Shown: positions 17,575 through 26,307 of the stretch, piece by piece
Layout of the letters: every line of letters begins with the position of its first letter
Position numbering within the stretch: position 1 is the stretch's first letter
From: Isosphaeraceae bacterium
Lineage (GTDB): Bacteria; Planctomycetota; Planctomycetia; Isosphaerales; Isosphaeraceae
NCBI GenBank assembly: GCA_021324445.1
Contig: JAJPJC010000168.1
Coordinates: 1 to 35,677, forward strand
Direction of reading: 5' to 3'
DNA length: 35,677 nucleotides
Notes under the pieces: generated by a model
Seen by the model: only the letters and a program-made list of their open reading frames with translations
Databases searched by the model: none
What the model was told of the DNA's origin: nothing
Translations under genes and position numbers: made by a program

Positions 17575-18369
17575 ATACTGGGCGAGCTCCTCAGGGCTGG
17601 GCTCGGAGCTGATGTGCTTCATGAGCTCGGCGGCGCCTTCGAGCATCATCTTCAGCTCGCTGCCCACGGCGATGAACTGCCAGCCTTCCCGGGCGCGGCG
17701 GAGCGCATCGCCCGGCGTGAGGACGTGCAGGCCGCAAGGCAGGCGATTCCGCTTCGCGGCGTCACGGATCCGCGTGAGCGTCCCCTCGAAGGTTTCCTTG
17801 GACGGCGGCGAGCCGTCGGCGCCGCGCATCGAGTACGCCAGGTCATTGGGGCCCACGAAGACCGCGTCGAGCCCGGGCACGGAGTAAATCTCGTCGGCGA
17901 TCTCGACGGCCCTGAGGTGCTCAGTCTGGATCACGACCAGGATCTCATCGTCGGCCCGCTTGTAGTACTCGTCGGCCGTGGTGCCGAAGTTGAGGGCGTG
18001 CATACCCCCGCCGATCGACCGATTGCCGCGCGGGGGGTACTTGGTCGCGGCGACGATCGCCCGGGCCTCGTCCGCGGTCATCACCATCGGTGCGACGATC
18101 CCCATGGCCCCACAATCCAGAACCATCTTGATGTACTCGTGTTTGCCCGTGGGGATGCGCGCCAGGGGGACGCAGCCGGCGTCGGCGATGGCGGCGAACA
18201 TGTAGGTCGCGGTTTGGATATCGGTGTGCGTGTGCTCCATGTCGACGGTCATCCACGGCAGGCCCACTCGCGCCAAGAACCGCGCCGCCGCGACGCTCCC
18301 CAGCGAGAGCCAGGTCCCGATCTGGGGTTTGCCGGCACGCAGCGCCCGTTTGACTGGATTCTCTTTCAA
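17572..18369 (-). CDS. HpcH/HpaI aldolase family protein
   Basis: Class II pyruvate aldolase of the HpcH/HpaI/GarL type, which cleaves or forms 2-keto-3-deoxy acids with a divalent metal. Motifs: [17 protein letters not shown] (catalytic His), ARIP (Arg), [10 protein letters not shown], the metal glutamate in [10 protein letters not shown], and [11 protein letters not shown] (metal Asp). The TTG at 18369 is chosen because GAGGG lies seven bases upstream and the product then starts [10 protein letters not shown], the usual family N-terminus (265 residues). An ATG at 18465 would add 32 unconserved residues. The reading frame has no stop further upstream for more than 3 kb (see findings). Convergent with the isomerase gene, suggesting a sugar-acid degradation context. 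Confidence 0.9.
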   Translation of the reverse strand: MKENPVKRALRAGKPQIGTWLSLGSVAAARFLARVGLPWMTVDMEHTHTDIQTATYMFAAIADAGCVPLARIPTGKHEYIKMVLDCGAMGIVAPMVMTADEARAIVAATKYPPRGNRSIGGGMHALNFGTTADEYYKRADDEILVVIQTEHLRAVEIADEIYSVPGLDAVFVGPNDLAYSMRGADGSPPSKETFEGTLTRIRDAAKRNRLPCGLHVLTPGDALRRAREGWQFIAVGSELKMMLEGAAELMKHISSEPSPEELAQY

Positions 18370-18612
18370 CGTAATCCCTCGCAGTTGTCGAGCCTGGTTG
18401 AGCACCTGGGCGGGAAGACTCCTGAACCTCGGCGGGAAGACTCCGGTACGATCCGAGTTTCGCATGTCCCGGACGGCGCGGCAAGACGGATGGGCATCCC
18501 CGAGCCGTTTCGACCCGATCACCAAGGTCCTCTGGGAACACGCGTTCGAGTCGGTTACGATCATCGGGCCGGCGTGGTCGACCGCATGCCGGCCGGTCGA
18601 TCCGGGTGAGGG

Positions 18613-19779
18613 ATGATGCGCGTCACAATCGTCACGGAAACGTACTTTCCCCAGGTCAATGGCGTGTCGCGGACCCTGGGCGAGCTGGTCCGCCATTTGA
18701 CCGAATCCGGCGACCAGGTCCAGTTGATCCACCCGGATTACGGCCCGGCGGCGGGGCACGATGCCCGTGCCCACCGGGTCCGCTCGGCGATCCTTCCGTT
18801 CTACAAGGAGCTCTACCTGCCGCTGCCGCCATTTGGTTCGGTCCATCGGGCGATCGCGTCGTTCGCTCCCGAGTTGATCCATATTGCCACCGAGGCCACG
18901 CTGGGCCTGAGCGTCCTCCGCTTCGCGATGCGGAAGCGGCTGCCGGTCGTCTCGAGCTTCCACACCAATTTCGACCAGTACAGCACCCATTACCGGGTCG
19001 GCTGGGCGCGGGGAGCCATCTGGCGGTACCTCCGGTGGTTCCATAACCGGACGCGGGAGACCTACGTCCCGTCGCTGGCGACCATCCACGAGCTGGAGCG
19101 CCTGGGATTCGAGCGGTTGGTCCTGTGGAAGCGCGGGGTCGATTGCGCGCTGTTCCGGCCCGATCGGGCCGGACGGTTGCAGGTGCGCCGCGCGCTGGGC
19201 TGGGCACCCGAGGACGTCGTGATCGGCTACGTCAGCCGGATTGCGGCCGAGAAGAACGTGGATCACCTCGCGGCGGCCCTGGCGATCGTCACGTCCCGGC
19301 GGCCGGAGGTTCGCGTTCTGTTCGTGGGGGATGGACCGTCCCGGCCCGCCCTGGAGCGCCGGCTGGGATCCGTGGCCCGGTTCGTCGGCTACCGGAAGGG
19401 CGAAGACCTGGCCGACCACTATGGGGCGGCCGATCTCTTCGCCTTCACCAGCTTGACCGAGACCTTCGGGAATGTCGTGCTCGAGGCGATGGCCTCGGGC
19501 CTGCCGGTCGTGGCCCTGCGGGCCGGCGGTGTCGGCGAGACCGTCCAATCCGGGACGACGGGTCTTCTGGCCGAGCCCTCGGAACCACCCCAGCGGCTGG
19601 CCGACGCGCTCCTCTCGTTGATCGACCAGCCGGACCAGCGGCAACGCATGGCGGCGGCCGCCCGGCTTTACGCGCTGAGCCAAAGCTGGGACGCGATCAT
19701 GGGCGGCCTGAGGCGCCGCTATCAAGACCTTCTCGACGCCCAGCCCGGCCGGCTGGCCGCGGATCGCTCGGGCCGATGA
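18613..19779 (+). CDS. GT4 family glycosyltransferase (mannosyltransferase-like)
   Basis: GT-B retaining glycosyltransferase. The N-terminal half opens with [20 protein letters not shown], followed by the acceptor region [14 protein letters not shown] typical of the MgtA/GDP-mannose-dependent group. The C-terminal half has [25 protein letters not shown] and the donor-binding EX7E motif in [19 protein letters not shown]. No membrane helix is visible, so it is probably peripheral at the inner face of the membrane. The length, 388 residues, is typical. Two adjacent ATGs (18613 and 18616) are equivalent. It is divergent from the aldolase and convergent with a membrane glycosyltransferase whose frame runs antisense through the whole gene. 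The likely role is glycolipid or surface-glycan mannosylation; the donor is inferred from similarity only. Confidence 0.92.
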   Translation: MMRVTIVTETYFPQVNGVSRTLGELVRHLTESGDQVQLIHPDYGPAAGHDARAHRVRSAILPFYKELYLPLPPFGSVHRAIASFAPELIHIATEATLGLSVLRFAMRKRLPVVSSFHTNFDQYSTHYRVGWARGAIWRYLRWFHNRTRETYVPSLATIHELERLGFERLVLWKRGVDCALFRPDRAGRLQVRRALGWAPEDVVIGYVSRIAAEKNVDHLAAALAIVTSRRPEVRVLFVGDGPSRPALERRLGSVARFVGYRKGEDLADHYGAADLFAFTSLTETFGNVVLEAMASGLPVVALRAGGVGETVQSGTTGLLAEPSEPPQRLADALLSLIDQPDQRQRMAAAARLYALSQSWDAIMGGLRRRYQDLLDAQPGRLAADRSGR

Positions 19780-21624
19780 CCGCGCAGGTGCCCTCCCACT
19801 TGCGGCCCCCTCGAACCGCGCGAAGTCGCCGCGGCGGATCCACAAACCCGGCCACCGAGACGACCGGACATAACCTCCGCTCAGGAACCGAAACAACGCG
19901 CCGAACGGAGAATACCCGGTGAAGACCAGCTCGGGAGGCTGACTGCGAAGTCGGGCCACGATCTCCTCGGTCCTCGGCTGAATCAGAGGATGGGCGCGGT
20001 CGGCCTGGTCGCGGAGCAGGTTGTCGACGAAGAAATGGCGCGTCGGACTGTCCAGGCGCGAATAGAAGTGCAGCGGACTCTGCCAGCCCCAGACGTAGAG
20101 GTGAGGATGGTCCCAGATCGTAGCGCGACGGGCCAGGTCGCGCCCCATCTCCCGCAGGACCACCCACTGCCGGCCACCCTTGTAGCGGATTGTCAACTGC
20201 TCTGGGGCCACGAAGAGATAGTCGCGAACCTGGAGGAACACGTTCCCAGCAAGTGCCGCCAGCAGGACGACGGCTGTGCACGCTGGGAGGAAGACCCGCC
20301 GGGCGGACGCGGGACCTCCCGGCCGGAGCGCGCGGCCGAGGACCGTCAGCGCGTCGGCCAGCGCCAGAGCCACCACGATGGCGACGCCGGGGATCGGCAG
20401 CAGGTAGTAGTGCTGCCAGTAGAGACCGGGGAGGGCGACTTGGAGCCAGGCAGCCAACGTCCAGGCCGCGACCAGGCGGCGCGGTGCCGTCGTGTCCGCG
20501 CCGAGGATCAGGTAGGCCAGGGCCGGCACCGAGATCAGCCAGAGCGGCCAGCTCCCGGTGCCCCACCAGACCAGGTAGTTGGTCGATCCGAACGGCCAGG
20601 GCAGCTCACCCCTCGGGTCGGCGTTGCCGGTCAACCACCGGACCGTAGCCGGCGGAGCGTTCCGTTCCGCCAGGGTATCGGTCGCCAGCGCCCGGCCATA
20701 CAGGACGATGTCATCGTAAGCGGCCCGGCCCCCGCCCCGGATCAGGAGGATTGCCGTCGCGATGGCCACGATCGCGACCATCCCCAAGGCCATCGCGAGG
20801 ATCGACCCCCCCTGATCCCCCCTTCTCAAGGGGGGGAAAGGCAAAGGCTTCCACCTTCTTAAGGAGGGGAGTGCGCGCACACTCCCCTCTTTTTCCCCCC
20901 CTTGATCATTCCCCTCGCTTTCCCCCCCTTGAGAAGGGGGGGCCAGGGGGGGTTCTTCCGCGAGGGCTTGCGGATGGGTCACCCGAGCGTGAACCGCTCG
21001 AGTCCACCCGCGCAGCACGAGGGCCGGGACGTACACCAGGGCATGGACGACCGCGACCTGTTTGACCAGGGCCGCCGCCCCCAGGCAGACGCCCGACCCG
21101 AAGATCCACCGGCGGTTCGTCCGGTCCCAGCCGTGGATCAGGAGAGCCAGGGACAGGACCGAGAACAGGTTGATGAAATGCTCGAGATTCGATCCATTCC
21201 CGAAGAGGAAGGGGTCGGTGCTGAGCAAGCCGTAGAGCCCGGCGGCCACGCAGGCTGAGACCGGTCCGCCCAGCCGCAGCGCGATCCACCACACGACGGC
21301 CATCGTCAGCAGCACGAACGGGATCGCCATGATCCGGATTGCCAGCTCGCGATAACCGCCGAGTCCGACGGCGATCGTGTACAGCCAGTAGCCCAGCGGC
21401 GGCTTGTTCTCGGTCAAGTCGCGATACAGGACGTCGCCCTGAAGGACGCGGTGGCCGATGTAGGCATAGGCCGCTTCGTCGCAGTCGAGCGGCTCGCTGG
21501 CGCCGACGGTCCTGGGCCAGAAGTTGATCCCGGTCGCGTTCCGGACATCCGGCCCGAAGGTATGCGCGCGGTACCAGACGTCGATGAGCATGAGAAGGAC
21601 GAGCACAGCGCGAGACCATCGCAT
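19780..21624 (-). CDS. GT39/ArnT-like membrane glycosyltransferase with no proximal stop codon
   Basis: GT-C family integral membrane transferase using lipid-linked sugar donors. The N-terminal signature is present: [18 protein letters not shown] with the catalytic DE pair at 49-50, then [11 protein letters not shown] and repeated hydrophobic helices up to about residue 480, followed by a soluble C-terminal part ending near [11 protein letters not shown]. Residues 225-273 come from a 147-bp inverted-repeat element and are foreign to the family. The recognisable protein ends next to the stop of the convergent GT4 gene, but no stop codon occurs in this frame until 17572; the end given here is the limit of recognisable coding sequence, not a stop. 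Either the product carries a long tail, or the stop was lost or a base is wrong. Confidence 0.75.
20806..20952. mobile_element. 147-bp inverted-repeat element (MITE-like) inside a coding region
   Basis: Terminal arms of 35 bp at 20806-20840 and 20918-20952 match each other as reverse complements with two differences; each has C7 or G7 runs around TTCTCAAGG/CCTTGAGAA. Inside is a second perfect hairpin (20864-20889; arms GAGGGGAGTG and CACTCCCCTC, loop of six). Length 147 is a multiple of three and keeps the host frame open. No open frame for a transposase fits inside. No clear target duplication is seen. A related element is at 23621-23732. Confidence 0.8.
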
Positions 21625-21647
21625 GGAAACCGCTTCACGATGGAAGC

Positions 21648-21671
21648 AGGTCAGGCTGTCCAGCCTGACCT
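21648..21671. repeat. Perfect palindromic hairpin overlapping a stop codon
   Basis: Arms AGGTCAGGCTG and CAGCCTGACCT with a two-base loop. It lies between the two membrane glycosyltransferase genes, and its right end overlaps the TAG stop of the upstream one (21670-21672). I recognise the GTAGGTCAGGCT core as a frequent planctomycete intergenic repeat; that is from memory. It could act as an mRNA end or processing site. Confidence 0.75.
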
Positions 21672-23544
21672 ACTTCAAACGATAGAGACGCACCGGATAG
21701 AAGCCGCTCCGGGTGGAATGGAACAGCTCACGATCCCGGGTCAAGCCCAGCCGGGCGCGGAGGTCCTCGAGGTGGGGTACCCAGATCTCCGGATCAAGCT
21801 CCGGGGGCGGCTCGAACGAGCCCCAGAGGAAGTGGGTGACCCGGTACTGGGCGATCACCTCGTGAATCCGCACTGGATTGTAATTGCGGGGCATGAGGAC
21901 GGTCGTCCGGTCGCTCGTGACGCGCAGCTCCCAGGGGAACCAGCTCATGACCCGGGCATCGCGGGGGACGCGATCGGGATTGGCCCGGATCCAGTCGCCG
22001 GCCTCGCTCAACGCGAGCCAGTGGAGCTGGAAGGGCTTGACGAACCAGGAGGCATCATAGGCCCAGGTCGGGTCGGCCCAGACCAGGGCACAGGTGCCGG
22101 CCGCGAGCCAGGGGAGGATCGCGCGCCGGGCCTGGAGCGACTCGATCCACGCGCACAGACCCGCGACCGCTGTCGGCAGGGCCAGCACGAAGACCGGCAG
22201 GTAGTAGCGGCCGAGCTGGGCGACCTGGGTCACGTCGGCGATGCTCTTGAGCGTCGCCAGGACGAAGACCACGAAGCTCATCGCGACCAGGAGATCGACG
22301 TCTCGTCCGGGTCCTCCGCGGATGCGAAGGCGTCCCAGGAATCCCAGGACGATCGGTAAGCCCACGATCATGGTCGAGTACACCATGATGATGAGGAGCG
22401 ACTTGACCTTGACGCGGAGGATCTCCGGCAGGTTCGCCAGGGTGTAGAACTGCGAGGGGAAGGTATTCCCTTTCTCATAATGGTGGATCGCCCAGGAGAA
22501 ATTGTACTCGAAGTAACCGGTATACGTGTAGAACGGGCTGCCGTATTCGCGGAATGTCGCCAGCGCCCAGGGCAGGATCACCAGGGCGATGGTCGCTGCC
22601 CAGAGCACGAGCGGGCCGAGCTGGCGGCGGCCGCGGGTGACGGCGAAGAGGAGCCCGGCCGCCCCCAGCAGGGGCATGGCGGTCGTCCGCGCCAGGATGG
22701 CCAGACCGCCGCAGGCCCCGGCCAGCACGGCCAGGGCCCAGGCGCGCCGGGGGCGCGCTTCGGCATGCCAGACTTCGGTCAAGGTCCAGATGGCCAGGAT
22801 GGAGGTCAACGCGACCAGGCTCTCCCGGAGCACCAAGCCGGCATAGATGGCATGCACGGGCAGGATGGCCAGCGCCGCCATGGCGCCGAGGGCGACCCGG
22901 TCGTCGAACCGACGCCGGGCGAAGCCGTAAAGGGCCGGCAGGGCCAGCAGGTTCAGGACGAAGCTGCACGCCTTGGCGACCGCGAATCGCGTCTCGAGGG
23001 GGCTCTCCGGCGTCACGCCCGCGAGACGGAACGTCCCGGCCCGGAGGTAGGCGTCCAGCGGCGGGGCCCAGTCGTCCAGCACGCCCCGGCCTTCCCGGAT
23101 GCGCGGGTAGTCCGTGAAGAAGCTCTCGACGTAGTGCTTGACCGGTCCTTCACCCCGGAGAGCGGACGTGGCAACTTCCATGTAGTGGCAGCTATCGCCG
23201 GGGACCAGCGGCAAGTTGCCGCCGCAGATCCAGATCACGGCTCGCAACGCGTAGCCGGCGCCCAGGACCTTCAGCCAGGTCCTCCCGTGCCGGGTCAACC
23301 AGGGGGCCAGCATCAGCCCGACCACCAGGAGGGCCGAGCCGATCGCCAGGTGCCAGCGCAGCAGGATGAGCTGCGACGGGCGGCGCACCCGAGCCAGGAT
23401 CGGGACCTCGTAGAACTGGTGCGCGACCGCATCGAAGGCCGGCGTGATCCAGCCGTATCGAGCATCGAGCCAGGCGGCGACGACCACCGCCGCGGCCACG
23501 AGCAGGGCCAGCGAGATCCCACGCGCCTTCGAGCCCGGCATCAC
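21670..23544 (-). CDS. Multispanning GT-C family glycosyltransferase
   Basis: Integral membrane protein of 624 residues with about ten to twelve hydrophobic helices and a soluble C-terminal domain of about 150 residues. The first periplasmic loop has VPGDSCHYMEVATSALRGEG, in the place where GT-C enzymes carry their catalytic acidic residue, and later FTDYPRI and DDWAPPLDAYLRAG. This matches the GT39/dolichyl-phosphate-mannose mannosyltransferase-like group found with other glycan genes. GTG at 23544 has GGAGG nine bases upstream; the ATG at 23541 is immediately next and equivalent. It lies 45 bp upstream of the other GT39-like gene on the same strand, so the two are likely co-transcribed, with a palindrome between them. 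Substrate unknown. Confidence 0.85.
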   Translation of the reverse strand: MMPGSKARGISLALLVAAAVVVAAWLDARYGWITPAFDAVAHQFYEVPILARVRRPSQLILLRWHLAIGSALLVVGLMLAPWLTRHGRTWLKVLGAGYALRAVIWICGGNLPLVPGDSCHYMEVATSALRGEGPVKHYVESFFTDYPRIREGRGVLDDWAPPLDAYLRAGTFRLAGVTPESPLETRFAVAKACSFVLNLLALPALYGFARRRFDDRVALGAMAALAILPVHAIYAGLVLRESLVALTSILAIWTLTEVWHAEARPRRAWALAVLAGACGGLAILARTTAMPLLGAAGLLFAVTRGRRQLGPLVLWAATIALVILPWALATFREYGSPFYTYTGYFEYNFSWAIHHYEKGNTFPSQFYTLANLPEILRVKVKSLLIIMVYSTMIVGLPIVLGFLGRLRIRGGPGRDVDLLVAMSFVVFVLATLKSIADVTQVAQLGRYYLPVFVLALPTAVAGLCAWIESLQARRAILPWLAAGTCALVWADPTWAYDASWFVKPFQLHWLALSEAGDWIRANPDRVPRDARVMSWFPWELRVTSDRTTVLMPRNYNPVRIHEVIAQYRVTHFLWGSFEPPPELDPEIWVPHLEDLRARLGLTRDRELFHSTRSGFYPVRLYRLK

Positions 23545-23620
23545 CCGTGTGGTCCTCCGGCGAAGCGGAAACGGCGAGAGATCCGAGCGGATGACGCTCG
23601 GCCCGAGCCCGCGCGCGGAA

Positions 23621-23732
23621 CCCCCCCTGCCCTCCCCTGATCAAGAGGGGGAAAGGATGCGGCTTCGTCTCCCCCCCTGGCCAGCGCGCGCTCTCGAATA
23701 TCCCCCCCTTGATCAGGGGGGGTCAGGGGGGG
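23621..23732. repeat. 112-bp inverted-repeat element related to 20806-20952
   Basis: Terminal arms 23621-23655 and about 23698-23732 are near reverse complements, with C7/G7 ends and a central TGATCAAG or CTTGATCA in place of TTCTCAAG. The interior (about 42 bp) differs from the element at 20806. It is intergenic, between a glycosyltransferase start and the M28 peptidase stop. As RNA it would fold into a very stable hairpin and could also end transcription. Confidence 0.75.
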
Positions 23733-23755
23733 TCGATGGGCCAGCCATGGGAGTA

Positions 23756-25450
23756 TCACGGTTTCCTCGCCTTGAGCATGGCCTCGCGCCGGGCCCGGAA
23801 CTCGCTGTCCGGCTTCCATTCGGGGAATCGCGGCTCGTGCGCGACCCGATAGCCCAGCTCGACGAGAAGCCGCATGTCCGCCACGGCACCGGAGAGGTCC
23901 CAGTCGGGCTTCACCTCGTCGCTGGGCTTATGGTAATCCTTCTCGGTGTACTCATCCTGTTTTCGTTTGCCGAAGTCGGCCGACTTGCCGAGGTACTGCC
24001 GTCCTCCCTTGGGGTCCAGCGCGGGGACTCCCTGCTTGGCGAACTCGAAATGGTCGGAGCGGAAGTAATAGCCCTTCTCGGGGTCGGCGTCGGGGGCGAC
24101 CGTCCGGCCATGGCCGGCGGCGATCGTGCCGAGCAAGTCGTCGAGGGTGGTCTGGCCCATGCCGATGCTGATGATGTCCTGGGTTGGCCCCCAGAGGTTG
24201 ATCACGTCGAGGTTGATATTGGCCAGGGTCCGCTCCAGCGGATAGAGGGGATGGGCCGCATAGTACTTGGCGCCGAGCAAGCCCTTCTCCTCGGCGGTCA
24301 CGATCAGGAACAAGATCGAGCGTCTGGGGCCGGGCCGGATCCGGGTGAACGTCCGGGCGATCTCGAGCACCGCGGCCACGCCCGAGGCGTTGTCGGCGGC
24401 CCCGTTGAAGATCTGGTCGCCCTGGCGATGGGGGTCACGGCCCAGGTGGTCCCAATGCGCCGTGTAGATCACGACCTCGTCCTTGAGCGTCGGGTCCGAG
24501 CCCTCGAGCTTGGCCACGACGTTGTTCGACCGGACCTCGCGCAGGGCATTGGAGACGGCGAACCGCGCCCGGCATCCGAGCATCTCGGGGTGGAAGTCGC
24601 GGCGCGCGGCGGCCTTCTTGAGCCGATCGAAGTCCCGGCCGCAGGCCGTGAAGAGCTCGCGTGCTTTCCCTTCAGTGACCCAGCCCTCCACCGCCACACG
24701 GTCGCTCGCCGGGCCAGGCTGCGGCTGGGCGATGTCGAAGTTCTCCCGGCTCCAGCTCCCCTTGACGACCTCGAACGGGTAGCCGGCCGGTCCGGTCTCA
24801 TGGACGAGGATCGCGGCGGCGGCTCCTTTTTCGGAGGCGATCTCGTACTTGTAGGTCCATCGGCCGTAATAAGTCATCGCCCGGCCCTTGAAGACGGCCG
24901 GATCGAGCTGCGCCGGGTCCTTGGGGTCGGCAACGGGCGGGTCGTTGACCAGCATGATCAGGGTCTTGCCCCGCACGTCGAGCCCCTTGTAATCGTCCCA
25001 GCCGTATTCCGGCGCGACCACGCCGTAGCCGACGAAGACCACGTCCGAGTTCTCGACCTGGGCCTCCCCGGTCATCCGCCGCGACACGGCCACGAAGTCC
25101 TCGGGGAACGCCAGCGCGACCGTGCGGCCGCCGGCCTGGAACGAGCCGCTGACGGACTTCGCCTGGAACCCGACCAGCGGGACCGCCTGGAGGAAGGTGC
25201 CGTCCGGGTTCCCCGGCTTCAAGCCCATCGACCGGAACTGGGCGGTCACGTAGGCGATCGTCTTCTCCTCCCCGGGCGTCCCCGGGCCTCGGCCCTCGAA
25301 CTCATCCGAGGCCAGGACCTTGATGTGCTCCAGGACCTGCTCCGGCTTGATCCCCTCGAGCGCGGTCTCCAGGCCCGCCTCCGGCGCAGCGCCTAGGACG
25401 AGGCTGGCCAGGACCGCCATCTCCATTGTTCTTCGGACGTGACGTCGCAT
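23756..25450 (-). CDS. M28 family zinc metallopeptidase with PA domain
   Basis: Exported aminopeptidase-like di-zinc enzyme. The ATG at 25450 has GAGGAG four bases upstream and begins [20 protein letters not shown], a short signal peptide; an in-frame ATG at 25477 is less well placed. A PA-like insert (about residues 125-260) carries [20 protein letters not shown]. The M28 core follows: YTAHWDHLG (first zinc His and catalytic Asp), [16 protein letters not shown] (bridging Asp), [10 protein letters not shown] (catalytic and zinc Glu), NINLDVINL (Asp), [11 protein letters not shown], and the last zinc His in [10 protein letters not shown]. All ligands are intact. The length is 564 residues. It is divergent from the next gene; no operon partner is evident. 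Likely periplasmic peptide degradation. Confidence 0.94.
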   Translation of the reverse strand: MRRHVRRTMEMAVLASLVLGAAPEAGLETALEGIKPEQVLEHIKVLASDEFEGRGPGTPGEEKTIAYVTAQFRSMGLKPGNPDGTFLQAVPLVGFQAKSVSGSFQAGGRTVALAFPEDFVAVSRRMTGEAQVENSDVVFVGYGVVAPEYGWDDYKGLDVRGKTLIMLVNDPPVADPKDPAQLDPAVFKGRAMTYYGRWTYKYEIASEKGAAAAILVHETGPAGYPFEVVKGSWSRENFDIAQPQPGPASDRVAVEGWVTEGKARELFTACGRDFDRLKKAAARRDFHPEMLGCRARFAVSNALREVRSNNVVAKLEGSDPTLKDEVVIYTAHWDHLGRDPHRQGDQIFNGAADNASGVAAVLEIARTFTRIRPGPRRSILFLIVTAEEKGLLGAKYYAAHPLYPLERTLANINLDVINLWGPTQDIISIGMGQTTLDDLLGTIAAGHGRTVAPDADPEKGYYFRSDHFEFAKQGVPALDPKGGRQYLGKSADFGKRKQDEYTEKDYHKPSDEVKPDWDLSGAVADMRLLVELGYRVAHEPRFPEWKPDSEFRARREAMLKARKP

Positions 25451-25599
25451 AAGCTCCTCGGTTTGAACGAACCTCATCGTCCAGGATCGACATCTTCTCG
25501 ACGAGTTCCTGGTGATTTATGATAAGATCCGCGTTGATCGATTGCGACTGAGCGCCAGTGATCCCCGATCGAATGGGCCCGGCGACAAGTGGGACTCTC

Positions 25600-26241
25600 A
25601 TGGCATATACGGAATTCACCCTGGAGTCGGTTGAGTCGGCTTTTGGTCTGATCTCCCAACCCAGGGAGCTCTTTCCGGGAATCAGTTCCGTTCCAGTCCC
25701 CGATTGGCTCAGCGACTACTTGAGACGGGGGCAACAGGTGGCGACGCTGGTCAGTGAGAAGGCGCGCTCGGAATTCCTGGTCGTGCCGATCTTGATGGCC
25801 GCCCGCGAGTTCGCGCCGGTAGACATCACGATCTACTCTGGCCAACGGCTCGACGTCGATCCCAGTCGCGGCCTTGTTGGCGAATGCGACTACATCCTCG
25901 CCCTGACTCCACCGGTTCCTCGCTTGCGCGCCCCGCTGGTCACGGTGTTGGAAGCCAAGAAGGGCGACATCGAGGCCGGCCTCGGCCAGTGCGTGGCCCA
26001 AATGGTGGGTGCTCGTCTTTTCAACGAGCGCAACGGTCAACACATGCCATGGATCCACGGTTGCGTCACCAGCGGCGAGGTCTGGCAATTCCTCCGCCTC
26101 GAGGGAAGCGCGATCGATATCGACCGAGTGCGCCTGTTCATCGACAATGTCGGGGGAATCTTGGCGGCGCTGCAAGCCATCCTCCTCCAGAGCCAAGAAG
26201 CCTTGAGTCTCGTCGGCTCGCCGGCTCCGAGTCTTGAATGA
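25600..26241 (+). CDS. Uncharacterised protein with PD-(D/E)XK-like nuclease signature
   Basis: A 213-residue cytoplasmic protein I cannot name. The centre reads GECDYILALTPP, then LVTVLEAKKGDIEAGLGQCV: an Asp (D97) followed about 20 residues later by E-x-K (E118, K120), the usual PD-(D/E)XK metal and catalytic set, and a helix with GLGQCVAQM. Similar proteins annotated as hypothetical or restriction-like occur in cyanobacteria and planctomycetes, as I recall. The ATG at 25600 begins MAYTEFTLES; the frame is open to 25558 but the extra 14 residues look random. It is divergent from the M28 gene over 149 bp, with AT-rich sequence (25514-25528, TTTATGATAAGAT) as promoter candidate. No methylase or partner is beside it. 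Confidence 0.75.
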   Translation: MAYTEFTLESVESAFGLISQPRELFPGISSVPVPDWLSDYLRRGQQVATLVSEKARSEFLVVPILMAAREFAPVDITIYSGQRLDVDPSRGLVGECDYILALTPPVPRLRAPLVTVLEAKKGDIEAGLGQCVAQMVGARLFNERNGQHMPWIHGCVTSGEVWQFLRLEGSAIDIDRVRLFIDNVGGILAALQAILLQSQEALSLVGSPAPSLE

Positions 26242-26307
26242 GGCGGAGCTTCGCTGGTCCCTGGTCCCCGTTCGAACCCCAAGTAAGGTTCAGTCCCACT
26301 CTCTTCC

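Noticed and set aside
25600..26241. Restriction-modification system around the PD-(D/E)XK-like protein
   Set aside because: No methyltransferase, specificity subunit or helicase is adjacent; only the nuclease-like signature is present.
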